DNA of 13,645 nucleotides from Candidatus Aminicenantota bacterium (GTDB lineage Bacteria; Acidobacteriota; Aminicenantia; Aminicenantales; Aminicenantaceae), in contig JAFGNQ010000090.1 of assembly GCA_016926925.1 (NCBI GenBank), forward strand, positions 1-13,645. Reading direction: 5' to 3'. The first letter of the stretch is position 1; each line of letters begins with the position of its first letter. Under the pieces are notes generated by a model. It made no database searches. It saw only the letters and a program-made list of their open reading frames with translations, and was not told where the DNA came from. The translations under genes and the position numbers were made by a program. Below, piece by piece: positions 6,025-13,209 of this stretch.

Positions 6025-7776
6025 ATGACGATAATATTTAAAAGAAGCATTCTTTGCCTTTTCACTGTCTTTCTTTTCTGGCCGCTGGCTGGAAGTTCAA
6101 AAGATGCTCTCGATTCAGGCTACACCCAAAAAAAGCAAGAAGAAAATATTCCACAGCCAGCCTATGAGGTTGAATTGACGATCACCAATGTGGACGTCAT
6201 CGTTATGGACAGCAACGGGAACAGAGTAACCGGACTTCGGCCTGAGAATTTTGAGCTCTACGAGGACGGACTTCTCCAAAACCTGACCAATTTTTATGAG
6301 GTTAAAAGCGCCAACGTATTCGGATTGGCCTCGGATGCTGAGAATCCAAGAGACGAAGATGAACCACGAATCCAGGAAATGAATACAACCAAAAGTGAGA
6401 ACAGAATCATATTTTTCTTCGACAACTGGCATCTCCATCCCATAAACAGAAACTGGGTCACTGGAAAGCTAGAGCATTTCATCCGCCAAAATTTCGGGGA
6501 GGGCAAAGGAAACCAGGGCATGGTTGTTTTTCTGGATCGCAGGCCTGAAATCATTAAAGATTTTACACCCAGTCCGGATGCTCTTATTCGCGGCCTAAAT
6601 GAAGTCAAAAGCAGAAGCGGAGAAATTCTTTCCAGGATGAGAACCAGAGAAGACCTGAGCCGGGAGCTGAACCGGATCGCCACGGATTCCGGTTCGGCGG
6701 ATGATTTTGAGAAGTATCGGCAGTCCATGTCTTTTGCCCGGAGTTTTGTCGAAGAAGAGATGCACACTCTAAGCTACGCAGTCAAATCCCTTGATGCTTT
6801 CATGAGTTATCTCAGCGGCATAAAGGGACGGAAAGTTTTGCTTTACATTTGTGATGGATTGACCATAAATCCGGGAGAGGAAATTTTCGCCTTCATTGAA
6901 CAGGCCTATCCTTTTGGAAACGCCCGCTCTGAGGCCATGAATTATGATGCGACTCAAACCTTCAAGGAGTTGACTGCCCGAAGCAATGCCAACGAAATCT
7001 CGATATACCCCATTAATGCTGAAGCGTTTGAATCAGGATTCGATTCTGCAGACAGGGATAAGAGCTGGATTAATCGCTCCGCTGGTGCCAGTCTGTATAA
7101 AACGAATCCTGCCTATAAATATCAAGCATTCAACATGATGGCTGAACAGACGGGAGGGAATGCAGTCTTATCCAGCGGTAATATTGATTCGGGGCTTAAA
7201 ACGATTGAGAACGATCTCAACTATTACTATTCCCTGGGATACAGGTCTCCTCACAGACCCGATGGCCGGTATCATTCAGTCTCCCTCAAACTAGTCGGTG
7301 TTGATAAGGACTACAACCTGCGAATCCGTAAAGGGTATGTGAAATCATCTCCCGAGGAAAGGATCAGCGAGAATGTCTTGGCCAGACTTTTCATTCCTTA
7401 TCGGGAAAATCCTTTAGCGGTACAAATTCTGGACCAGCATGACGAGAAACTTCCCAACGGCAAAATTAAGCTGGAGCTCAAACTTCTCATCCCCTTCAAA
7501 AACATTGCCCTGCTGCCCCAGCAAAGGGAATATGTCGGAAAAATAAAAGTTTATGTGGCTTTTCTGGACTCAAAGAATTTCTGGTCCGATCCCTATGAAC
7601 TGAATCAGGAGATTCGAATACCCGAAGAGGACTATGAAAAAGCACGGACGCGGAATTACCCCTACATTACGGAACTGCATCTTGATCCGGGAAGATATGC
7701 AATTTCCATCGCCATCAGCGATACTACGGCAAAAGCGACCACCTATCTGCAGATTTACAGGGACCTCAGAGAATAA
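6025..7776 (+). CDS. exported VWFA-related protein of the acidobacterial type
   Basis: This 583-residue protein starts with a signal peptide (Lys-Arg at 6-7, hydrophobic core about 8-22, cleavage near 23-25). Residues 50-92 carry the signature of the VWFA-related acidobacterial domain family: VDVIVMDSNGNRVTGL followed by the F-x-L-x-E-D-G motif. A von Willebrand factor A-like fold follows (about 127-400), with strands at IIFFFDNW (128-135), GMVVFLDR (165-172), KVLLYICDG (270-278) and EISIYPINAE (324-333). The metal-binding D-x-S-x-S motif is not intact; Asp133 is followed by Asn-Trp-His. Residues 400-440 (YYYSLGYRSP to LRIRKGYVKS) are the family's usual closing segment, and a beta-rich C-terminal region of about 140 residues comes after. 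The role is unknown, probably protein-protein binding in the periplasm or at the surface. There is no clear ribosome binding site before the ATG. It may be unrelated to the upstream metabolic genes. Confidence 0.85.
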   Translation: MTIIFKRSILCLFTVFLFWPLAGSSKDALDSGYTQKKQEENIPQPAYEVELTITNVDVIVMDSNGNRVTGLRPENFELYEDGLLQNLTNFYEVKSANVFGLASDAENPRDEDEPRIQEMNTTKSENRIIFFFDNWHLHPINRNWVTGKLEHFIRQNFGEGKGNQGMVVFLDRRPEIIKDFTPSPDALIRGLNEVKSRSGEILSRMRTREDLSRELNRIATDSGSADDFEKYRQSMSFARSFVEEEMHTLSYAVKSLDAFMSYLSGIKGRKVLLYICDGLTINPGEEIFAFIEQAYPFGNARSEAMNYDATQTFKELTARSNANEISIYPINAEAFESGFDSADRDKSWINRSAGASLYKTNPAYKYQAFNMMAEQTGGNAVLSSGNIDSGLKTIENDLNYYYSLGYRSPHRPDGRYHSVSLKLVGVDKDYNLRIRKGYVKSSPEERISENVLARLFIPYRENPLAVQILDQHDEKLPNGKIKLELKLLIPFKNIALLPQQREYVGKIKVYVAFLDSKNFWSDPYELNQEIRIPEEDYEKARTRNYPYITELHLDPGRYAISIAISDTTAKATTYLQIYRDLRE

Positions 7777-7790
7777 ACCGGCCTGATTTT

Positions 7791-8816
7791 TTACAGCCAC
7801 AGCTCATCGCCATCGTCAGCCACATGAAAGCCTTTGGCTTCGATAGCTTTTCTGATGGATGTGTCTTGGCTTAAAAGTTTCGAGCTATGGTTGAAATGAA
7901 TAAAGGTAATATCGGTTTTTTTTGTTGTCGCGATGTCCTTAAAAAAAGCCATGCTTTCCGTGATGAGAGGATGTATTTTAGATCCTCGCCTCTCTGAGTA
8001 AAAAGTCCCGTCCACAAGAGCATAATCAGCGGAGGCGACGATATCCAGAAAACGATCTTCCCATTGATCGATGTCAGGGATAAAAAGCAGGGTTTTATTC
8101 GGCCCACGGATAAAGAATCCGGCCATGTCGGAGTGCTTATCGTGAGGAATCTTTATCGCTCGAACCGAAATTTCGTCATCCAGCAGGACGGACTGCTCGA
8201 ATTCCACCGGCCTCAGCGTGATAATGTTGCGTTGGACCATGAACCGCCAAGGCTCGTTTTCGCTTAGAAATCCAGCCATGTTTTTTGTACAGAAAACGGG
8301 AAGGTCTCGGACAGCTGTCACTTCCGGCCGGAATTGGACCAGGCCGGCATAATGACCGATATCGGCATGGGTGAGGAGTATTCCATCAATGGGATTTCCC
8401 TGTGTTTTTCGAAATTTCGAGTCAACAGCCTGGATCATTTCGACCTGCCGGGCTGCGTCCGGAGTGGCTTCGATCATAAAGGATTTGCCGGATTTGTGAT
8501 TCAACACCCCTAAGGAAACGACTTTTCGTGCCAGTTTCGGATTTTCCCTGGCGGCACGGCAGTTGTCGCAATAACAGGCCATTTGTGGAAAACCACCGTC
8601 CTGAGCCGTTCCCAGGATTTTAACCATGATAGGGCTTTCAGCTTGCTTCTTTTTTTTATCAGCCCATACCCGTAAGGGCGGTAGCAAGGACCTTTGGGAC
8701 AGAAAGAACCCGGCACCCGCAAACAGAGATTTTTTAACGAACCACCTTCTCTTCAATATTACTCCTCCTTGTCCGGAATCTGGCTGAGTCCACTGATTTG
8801 ACATTTGTTCCTTCAT
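7791..8816 (-). CDS. PqqB-like metallo-beta-lactamase-fold hydrolase with a Tat signal
   Basis: The 341-residue protein has a twin-arginine signal, with Arg23-Arg24 in KRRWFVKKS followed by the hydrophobic stretch LFAGAGFFL, pointing to folded export. The mature part begins with a PqqB-style opening (ILGTAQDGGFPQ, 67-78, then Cys81, Cys83 and Cys86). It carries THADIGH (149-155), the PqqB version of the H-x-H-x-D-H metal motif, plus His225/His228, Asp248 and Asp250, HPLI (282-285) and HFNH (307-310) as further likely ligands. PqqB itself is a cytoplasmic oxygenase/hydrolase-like protein of PQQ biosynthesis, but no pqqA, pqqC or pqqE is visible here, so a general hydrolase or oxygenase role outside the cytoplasm is more likely. 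I chose ATG 8816 because GGAAG lies 6 bases upstream; TTG 8879 and ATG 8804 are alternatives. It is the last gene of the minus-strand operon, 64 bases after the enolase-superfamily gene. Confidence 0.8.
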   Translation of the reverse strand: MKEQMSNQWTQPDSGQGGVILKRRWFVKKSLFAGAGFFLSQRSLLPPLRVWADKKKKQAESPIMVKILGTAQDGGFPQMACYCDNCRAARENPKLARKVVSLGVLNHKSGKSFMIEATPDAARQVEMIQAVDSKFRKTQGNPIDGILLTHADIGHYAGLVQFRPEVTAVRDLPVFCTKNMAGFLSENEPWRFMVQRNIITLRPVEFEQSVLLDDEISVRAIKIPHDKHSDMAGFFIRGPNKTLLFIPDIDQWEDRFLDIVASADYALVDGTFYSERRGSKIHPLITESMAFFKDIATTKKTDITFIHFNHSSKLLSQDTSIRKAIEAKGFHVADDGDELWL

Positions 8817-8822
8817 GTTCTT

Positions 8823-8827
8823 CTTCC
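8823..8827 (-). promoter_or_regulatory. ribosome binding site supporting the start of the PqqB-like gene
   Basis: On the minus strand this reads GGAAG, 6 bases before the ATG at 8816. It favours that start over the in-frame TTG at 8879. Confidence 0.5.
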
Positions 8828-8880
8828 GATCCAGCAGCTTCTCAACTACTTCGTTGACATTACTGACTTTGGCCGGCAAT

Positions 8881-9999
8881 TCAGATATCTATCTTGAATT
8901 TCTGGAGTTTATTTTCATCCAACTCCACCCCGAGCCCCGGTGTGTGCGGCACCTTGAGCATTCCCTTGACAGGTTCCAATCTTGTCTTGATAACGGTGTC
9001 TACCAGTTCTTCCGGTCTGTTGTACCCTGGATCTTCTGGAAAGATAATATTCGGAGTGGAAGCTACGAGGTGGACTTCAGCCGCATCACAGATACCAAGG
9101 GAGGCCATGGCCCCTCTATAACAGTGGATTCCCGCAGCCTGACAGACCGTGGCGATACGCCGGCATTCCGAAAGACCGTGCATGACCGATTTGATATTGA
9201 TGATATCTGCCGCCTTGAACCTGATCAGGTTGAAGACTTCATAGACATTTCCCACGGCTTCGTCGGCCATGATAGGGGTATCGATTGCCCGACAGATCTC
9301 GGCCATACCATCGATATCGTGTTTGGATATCGGCTGTTCGATGCGCAGGAGATCGAACTCTTCGAGCTGACGAAGGGTTTTCAAAGCCACAGTTTTAGAG
9401 TAACCCTGGTTGGCATCGACATAGAGGCCGATATCCCCACCGATGGCTTTTCTGACGCCTCGAACGTTTTGAATATCCTGATGGGGATCCAGCCCGATCT
9501 TCATCTTTATCAGCTTCATTCCCGCTTCTGCATTGGCGGCAGCCTGCTTAACGATATCCTCGGTTTTTCCGATTCCGATCGAGTGAATGGGAAGAGGAAC
9601 TTCATCACGATAAAGCCCCCCAAATAGTTGATATAAGGGAACTTCCAAAGCCTTGCCCATGATATCCCAGAGGGCATACTCCATGCCTGCTTTGGCGACA
9701 GGATTCCCTTTTATCACCTGATTGAAACGCATAAGGATCCGCTCAAGATCGAAAACATCCATCCCGGTAACAGCAGGGCTGAGGTAGCTGTCGATGGTAT
9801 ACTTGACACTCTCGACGCTCTCTTCCGAGTAAATCGGCAGTGGGGCTGCTTCGCCTATACCGACTATGCCTTGATCCGTATATATTTTAAGGACAACATA
9901 ACTGCGTTTGTCCACGATGCCGAAGGAGAGCACCACTGGCGTATGAAAGGGAATAGTGATCGGCGTTGCTTCAATTTTTGTGATTTTGATTTGCTTCAT
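8881..9999 (-). CDS. enolase-superfamily (MR/MLE) enzyme, dipeptide-epimerase-like
   Basis: This 372-residue cytoplasmic protein has an enolase N-terminal capping domain (about 1-125) and a TIM-barrel domain. The catalytic set of the muconate-lactonising subgroup is complete: Lys165-x-Lys167 (IKMKIG), metal ligands Asp195 (VDANQG), Glu221 (IEQPI) and Asp246 (ADEAV), and Lys270 (NIKS). It will abstract an alpha-proton from a carboxylate. Spacing follows L-Ala-D/L-Glu epimerases, and the peptidase context fits dipeptide epimerisation. However, the C-terminal Asp-x-Asp that binds the dipeptide amino group appears as Asp323-x-Gly325, and the barrel Glu usual in M-x-E-S-type motifs is Ala299 (GAMASLG). 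The substrate is therefore open: an unusual dipeptide, another N-substituted amino acid or a cycloisomerase substrate. The ATG at 9999 has AAGGAAG 4 bases upstream; an upstream in-frame TTG (10044) would overlap the M28 gene and is less likely. Confidence 0.85.
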   Translation of the reverse strand: MKQIKITKIEATPITIPFHTPVVLSFGIVDKRSYVVLKIYTDQGIVGIGEAAPLPIYSEESVESVKYTIDSYLSPAVTGMDVFDLERILMRFNQVIKGNPVAKAGMEYALWDIMGKALEVPLYQLFGGLYRDEVPLPIHSIGIGKTEDIVKQAAANAEAGMKLIKMKIGLDPHQDIQNVRGVRKAIGGDIGLYVDANQGYSKTVALKTLRQLEEFDLLRIEQPISKHDIDGMAEICRAIDTPIMADEAVGNVYEVFNLIRFKAADIINIKSVMHGLSECRRIATVCQAAGIHCYRGAMASLGICDAAEVHLVASTPNIIFPEDPGYNRPEELVDTVIKTRLEPVKGMLKVPHTPGLGVELDENKLQKFKIDI

Positions 10000-10003
10000 T
10001 TTT

Positions 10004-10010
10004 CTTCCTT
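10004..10010 (-). promoter_or_regulatory. ribosome binding site fixing the start of the enolase-superfamily gene
   Basis: On the minus strand this reads AAGGAAG, 4 bases before the ATG at 9999. It shows that the upstream in-frame TTG is not needed and leaves a 25-base gap after the M28 gene. Confidence 0.6.
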
Positions 10011-10024
10011 TCCAGGCGTGGTTT

Positions 10025-12142
10025 TCAGTTTTTATAGGCGACAAGACCGTGCTTTTTAAGATCTTCGATAAACTTCAGGTAAAAAGACGGATCGCTTCTT
10101 CCATATTCTGTACTGACAGCGTAGTAGATATCGAGAAGAGTTCTTTGTCCTTCCATGAAATTCAAGATCTCGGTTCTTCTGTTTGACCAATTCCTGTCTT
10201 TTCTCCCATAGTCTTCGTACCATTCGATTTCCTCCCCCATAAGATCTTCGAAGTAGTACTGGGAAATCGGGCCGCGGAAAAGCCGCTCGGGAATGATCTC
10301 TCTCATCTTTTTCTCCTCCGCGGAAAGGGTGAAGGGTTCCGGTTTGATATTCTGTGTTTTGCAGATATCGTGGAAGATGTATTCAAGCTTTTTTTTCTCG
10401 GCTTCGGAAGACATGATCAGCTCTTCTTCTAAAAAATGCGTGAGTTTCCGCAGCCTCGGAGAAGAAACTAATTTTTCTATGGATCGAATGGCTTTGATTT
10501 CCACCCCGGTTTGGAGATCTGAAAAGATCTTTGACTCTTCGAGGATCTTCGCAATCCGGGATTGATGTTTTGTGTTTGTGGCTGCAGCGTAAAGAGCACT
10601 CAAATTCCGCTGGGATCGATCGGCCATTCTCTTTAAACTCTGAGCCGCAACTTTTGTGGCCAACCTTAAGGCGTTTGCCTCCCGGGCGTCGGCTAGATAT
10701 ACGCAGGCGGCTGTGGAGATGATGCCAACTCTCTTCAGTTCCGTAGTATCGATTTTGTCCAGATCGTCCATATGTGTATGGTGGAAGATGTCATTATCAT
10801 GTCCTATGTTGACGGTCGGAATGCCTATAGTCGGATCGCTCAACATGAAATGGTCGCTCCCTCCTTTAAAATTCGAGACCCGGTAGTTTAGTCTTTGTCT
10901 CGATCCCGTTGGCGTCAAAAACTGCAGACCATCGACACGTTCGATCAGATACTCTATTAGGTCCGCGATGAAGCTGGGATTGGAAAAAGGAGTACGGACA
11001 AGCGTCAAAACGGAACAGGTCTTAAAGAGATCTTCACCGACCATATCCAGGTTCATTCCGGCAATTCCTCTTTCTCCGATTGTCTCGTCTTCAGCCAAGT
11101 ATCCGGCAAAGCCGTGCATTTCTCCTACCCATAGAAACCGGATTGATCTTTTCGGCCTCGATATAATACCCTGTTCGATCAGGGCCTTCATTGTCCTGGC
11201 TATTTCAAGAAGAGAGGCGGAGCCGCTGTTGTTGTCATTGGCTCCCGGACTGTAGTGATCCAAGTGAGCTGAGAAGATGATCTCTTTCTCCGGGAACTGA
11301 CTTCCTCTGAGAACAGCAGTAACTGTTTCCGTTTCCGTGTCGAACTGACGTGCGTCGACCTTGGCGTGCAGTTTGAGTGCTTCACCCCTCTCTAAATATC
11401 CGAGGAGCTTTTGAAACTGGATTCTGGAAAGTGAGAATCCAAAGGTGGTTTTTTTTCTCAGGGTTTTGTTACTTCTGAGCCTGTGGAGGGGAATGAGGTT
11501 GGGATAACAGAACCAATCTGTGTTGTTTGCGGGAGGCCCGACAATGACTCCCAGAGCTCCCCTTTCAAGGACAGCTTTCTTGTGAACAGTATTGCCGTCC
11601 CCTGTAGCCAGGACGAATTTCTTTCTGACATCGAGTCCTTTGTAATCTTCATCCGAGATCCCCTCTCCTATGAAAACAGCCTCACCCGAGACATCGGCGG
11701 CATTGCTGTAAACGAAAACACTGACCGGCACATCGGAAAAGCGAGTGATCCGCTCACCGGTATTCTCCAGCCAGAGCTCCGCTTCGTTTATCTCCCAACC
11801 GGGCATGCTTCGCCACTGCAAATGGATTTTATCCCCATCGGCAGTATGTTTTATGGCATCGACTTCGAAGATTTCCAGAGAGTTCATATAGTCCATAACG
11901 TATTTGACGGCTGCTTTGTATCCGGGGCTTCCGCCGGAAATGCGATGGAACTTGCTCAGCTCACGTATATGTGCGGCCGTTTTTTCGGCCGAATATTCGT
12001 TTATCACATTCCTCCATAGGTTTCCTTCGATCAAAGCATCCCCAGAAGATGTGATATCTTTGCTCTGGCAGGGCCAGGCTGCAGTGCCGAATAATAGAGC
12101 CGTTAGAATAAAAAATAATCGAAATTTTTTCCATTTATACAT
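10025..12142 (-). CDS. exported M28-family zinc metallopeptidase with PA-like insert and winged-helix-like tail
   Basis: The 705-residue protein opens with a signal peptide (KWKKFR, then a hydrophobic run to about residue 24). A PA-like segment (about 140-280, including KKAVLERGALGVIVGPP) precedes the M28 catalytic domain (about 285-490). Likely zinc ligands are His293 (AHLDHY), Asp303 (GANDNNSG), Asp366 (NLDMVGED) and His457 (HHTHMDD). The general base is Glu341 in GEMHG. Where many M28 aminopeptidases have a second, metal-binding Glu there is Met342, with His343 next to it. The C-terminal 215 residues are outside the core. They are helical and charged, and the last 45 (ILNFMEGQRTLLDIYYAVST to the HGLV end) look like a winged-helix module similar to PqqD. 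It probably releases N-terminal amino acids from peptides in the periplasm. GGGAGAG at 12151-12157 supports the start. It lies 31 bases after the lipoprotein gene. Confidence 0.88.
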   Translation of the reverse strand: MYKWKKFRLFFILTALLFGTAAWPCQSKDITSSGDALIEGNLWRNVINEYSAEKTAAHIRELSKFHRISGGSPGYKAAVKYVMDYMNSLEIFEVDAIKHTADGDKIHLQWRSMPGWEINEAELWLENTGERITRFSDVPVSVFVYSNAADVSGEAVFIGEGISDEDYKGLDVRKKFVLATGDGNTVHKKAVLERGALGVIVGPPANNTDWFCYPNLIPLHRLRSNKTLRKKTTFGFSLSRIQFQKLLGYLERGEALKLHAKVDARQFDTETETVTAVLRGSQFPEKEIIFSAHLDHYSPGANDNNSGSASLLEIARTMKALIEQGIISRPKRSIRFLWVGEMHGFAGYLAEDETIGERGIAGMNLDMVGEDLFKTCSVLTLVRTPFSNPSFIADLIEYLIERVDGLQFLTPTGSRQRLNYRVSNFKGGSDHFMLSDPTIGIPTVNIGHDNDIFHHTHMDDLDKIDTTELKRVGIISTAACVYLADAREANALRLATKVAAQSLKRMADRSQRNLSALYAAATNTKHQSRIAKILEESKIFSDLQTGVEIKAIRSIEKLVSSPRLRKLTHFLEEELIMSSEAEKKKLEYIFHDICKTQNIKPEPFTLSAEEKKMREIIPERLFRGPISQYYFEDLMGEEIEWYEDYGRKDRNWSNRRTEILNFMEGQRTLLDIYYAVSTEYGRSDPSFYLKFIEDLKKHGLVAYKN

Positions 12143-12173
12143 TTATTTTTCTCTCCCGTCTTTGGTCCTTTGT

Positions 12174-13175
12174 TCACTCCAGCTGGAAGGGATTAAGTCG
12201 ACAGATCCCGCTGTCGCGGTCTCCGCTGACAGAAAGATTCATCAAGGCCCTGTAATTTTCTATATTCATATCGTCGTCACTGTCTTTTCCAACACCTGCG
12301 AAATAAAGTACTTTTGGAGGCGGCGGGGTCGCTTCCCTCTGAAAGCTGGGAACCCTTATGGTTTTGAATTGCAGCGTATCCGGAGTGATTTCTTCTCCGT
12401 CAAGATTGAAGAAAATTTCATATTTGAGGCTGTTATCCTCAGCGTAGGGTTCGAAGTAGGTGCAGTTCACCAGAGCCCATTTATCTGCGATCCTGGCCAG
12501 CGCAAAGAAATGCCCGTTTATGGTCACCCCCTCCTTTCTGAGTTTGCCGACAGCGGGACAGGCGCTGTTGTAATCTTCGGTGTTACACGAGCATACGAAC
12601 CTGAGCTCATTTAACCCAGACGCTTTGGCAAGGACGATAAACGTTTTCGTGGCGGTGGTACAGCCGTCACTGATTCCGTACTCCACAGCCTCAGCGCCGC
12701 TGACGACGAAAGGCAGGTCATCGGAATAAATGTCCTTTTTGCTTATCACAGTTTCATAGATTCTGAGGTTGTGTTCGGCGAAAAAGATCGATCGCAACAG
12801 TTCTTTGCGCCTTTTGACTTCTTCCTCTGACAGAAGCTCTTTTTCCCTTTTTTTATGCAAAAGGTCAAGATCTTCCTTCTGTTTGGATAGATGAGTCCTG
12901 AATTCCTCAACGGAATGTGGATTTTGCATCCACTCCTGAATCATTTTTCTATCAATCCGAACGAAGAGAAATCTATCGTGCATGAGCTCTATAATCCTGT
13001 GGATCTTGTTTAACTCCGACCCAGAGATATTGTGTTGAGCAACAAATTCCCGTACTTGTTCCGTCACCTCCAAGCCATTGTGTCGATAATCCTGTTGCTG
13101 GCTTGATGAGCAGGAGGGAAGAATTATTGCGATCACTATAAATATGAATGAATTTCTAATGATAGGATTCTTCAT
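12174..13175 (-). CDS. lipoprotein with transglutaminase-like (papain-fold) core
   Basis: The 333-residue protein has a lipoprotein signal: a hydrophobic run (8-19) and a lipobox-like LPSC ending at Cys22, followed by Ser-Ser-Ser and a Gln run. Residues 60-140 are charged and probably helical or coiled coil. The segment 165-240 resembles a transglutaminase-like core, with Cys172 in DGCTTATKTFIVLAKASGL as the nucleophile, His222 in NGHFFALARIADKWALVNCT, and Asn237 where the triad usually has Asp. Proteins with this fold act as peptidases, amidases or cross-linkers, and some are inactive scaffolds. Extra cysteines (195, 197, 206, 238) could form disulfides after export. Position between an M61 peptidase and an M28 peptidase suggests a part in peptide or cell-wall breakdown at the membrane. 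A strong GAGGTGG site lies just before the ATG. I do not recognise a named family. Confidence 0.75.
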   Translation of the reverse strand: MKNPIIRNSFIFIVIAIILPSCSSSQQQDYRHNGLEVTEQVREFVAQHNISGSELNKIHRIIELMHDRFLFVRIDRKMIQEWMQNPHSVEEFRTHLSKQKEDLDLLHKKREKELLSEEEVKRRKELLRSIFFAEHNLRIYETVISKKDIYSDDLPFVVSGAEAVEYGISDGCTTATKTFIVLAKASGLNELRFVCSCNTEDYNSACPAVGKLRKEGVTINGHFFALARIADKWALVNCTYFEPYAEDNSLKYEIFFNLDGEEITPDTLQFKTIRVPSFQREATPPPPKVLYFAGVGKDSDDDMNIENYRALMNLSVSGDRDSGICRLNPFQLE

Positions 13176-13209
13176 GTGCCACCTCTTTTATTTTAGATTA
13201 TTTTTTGAT

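Noticed and set aside
8815..9627. 270-codon open frame on the + strand
   Set aside because: It lies antisense to the well-supported enolase-superfamily gene and has no recognisable domain; it is a shadow frame.
7791..12142. PQQ biosynthesis or RiPP cluster, from the PqqB-like protein and PqqD-like tail
   Set aside because: No precursor peptide, radical SAM enzyme or PqqC is present, and the proteins carry export signals; the resemblance is kept only as separate observations.
11904..12614. 236-codon open frame on the + strand
   Set aside because: It overlaps the signal-peptide end of the M28 gene and most of the lipoprotein gene on the opposite strand; no domain or start signal supports it.
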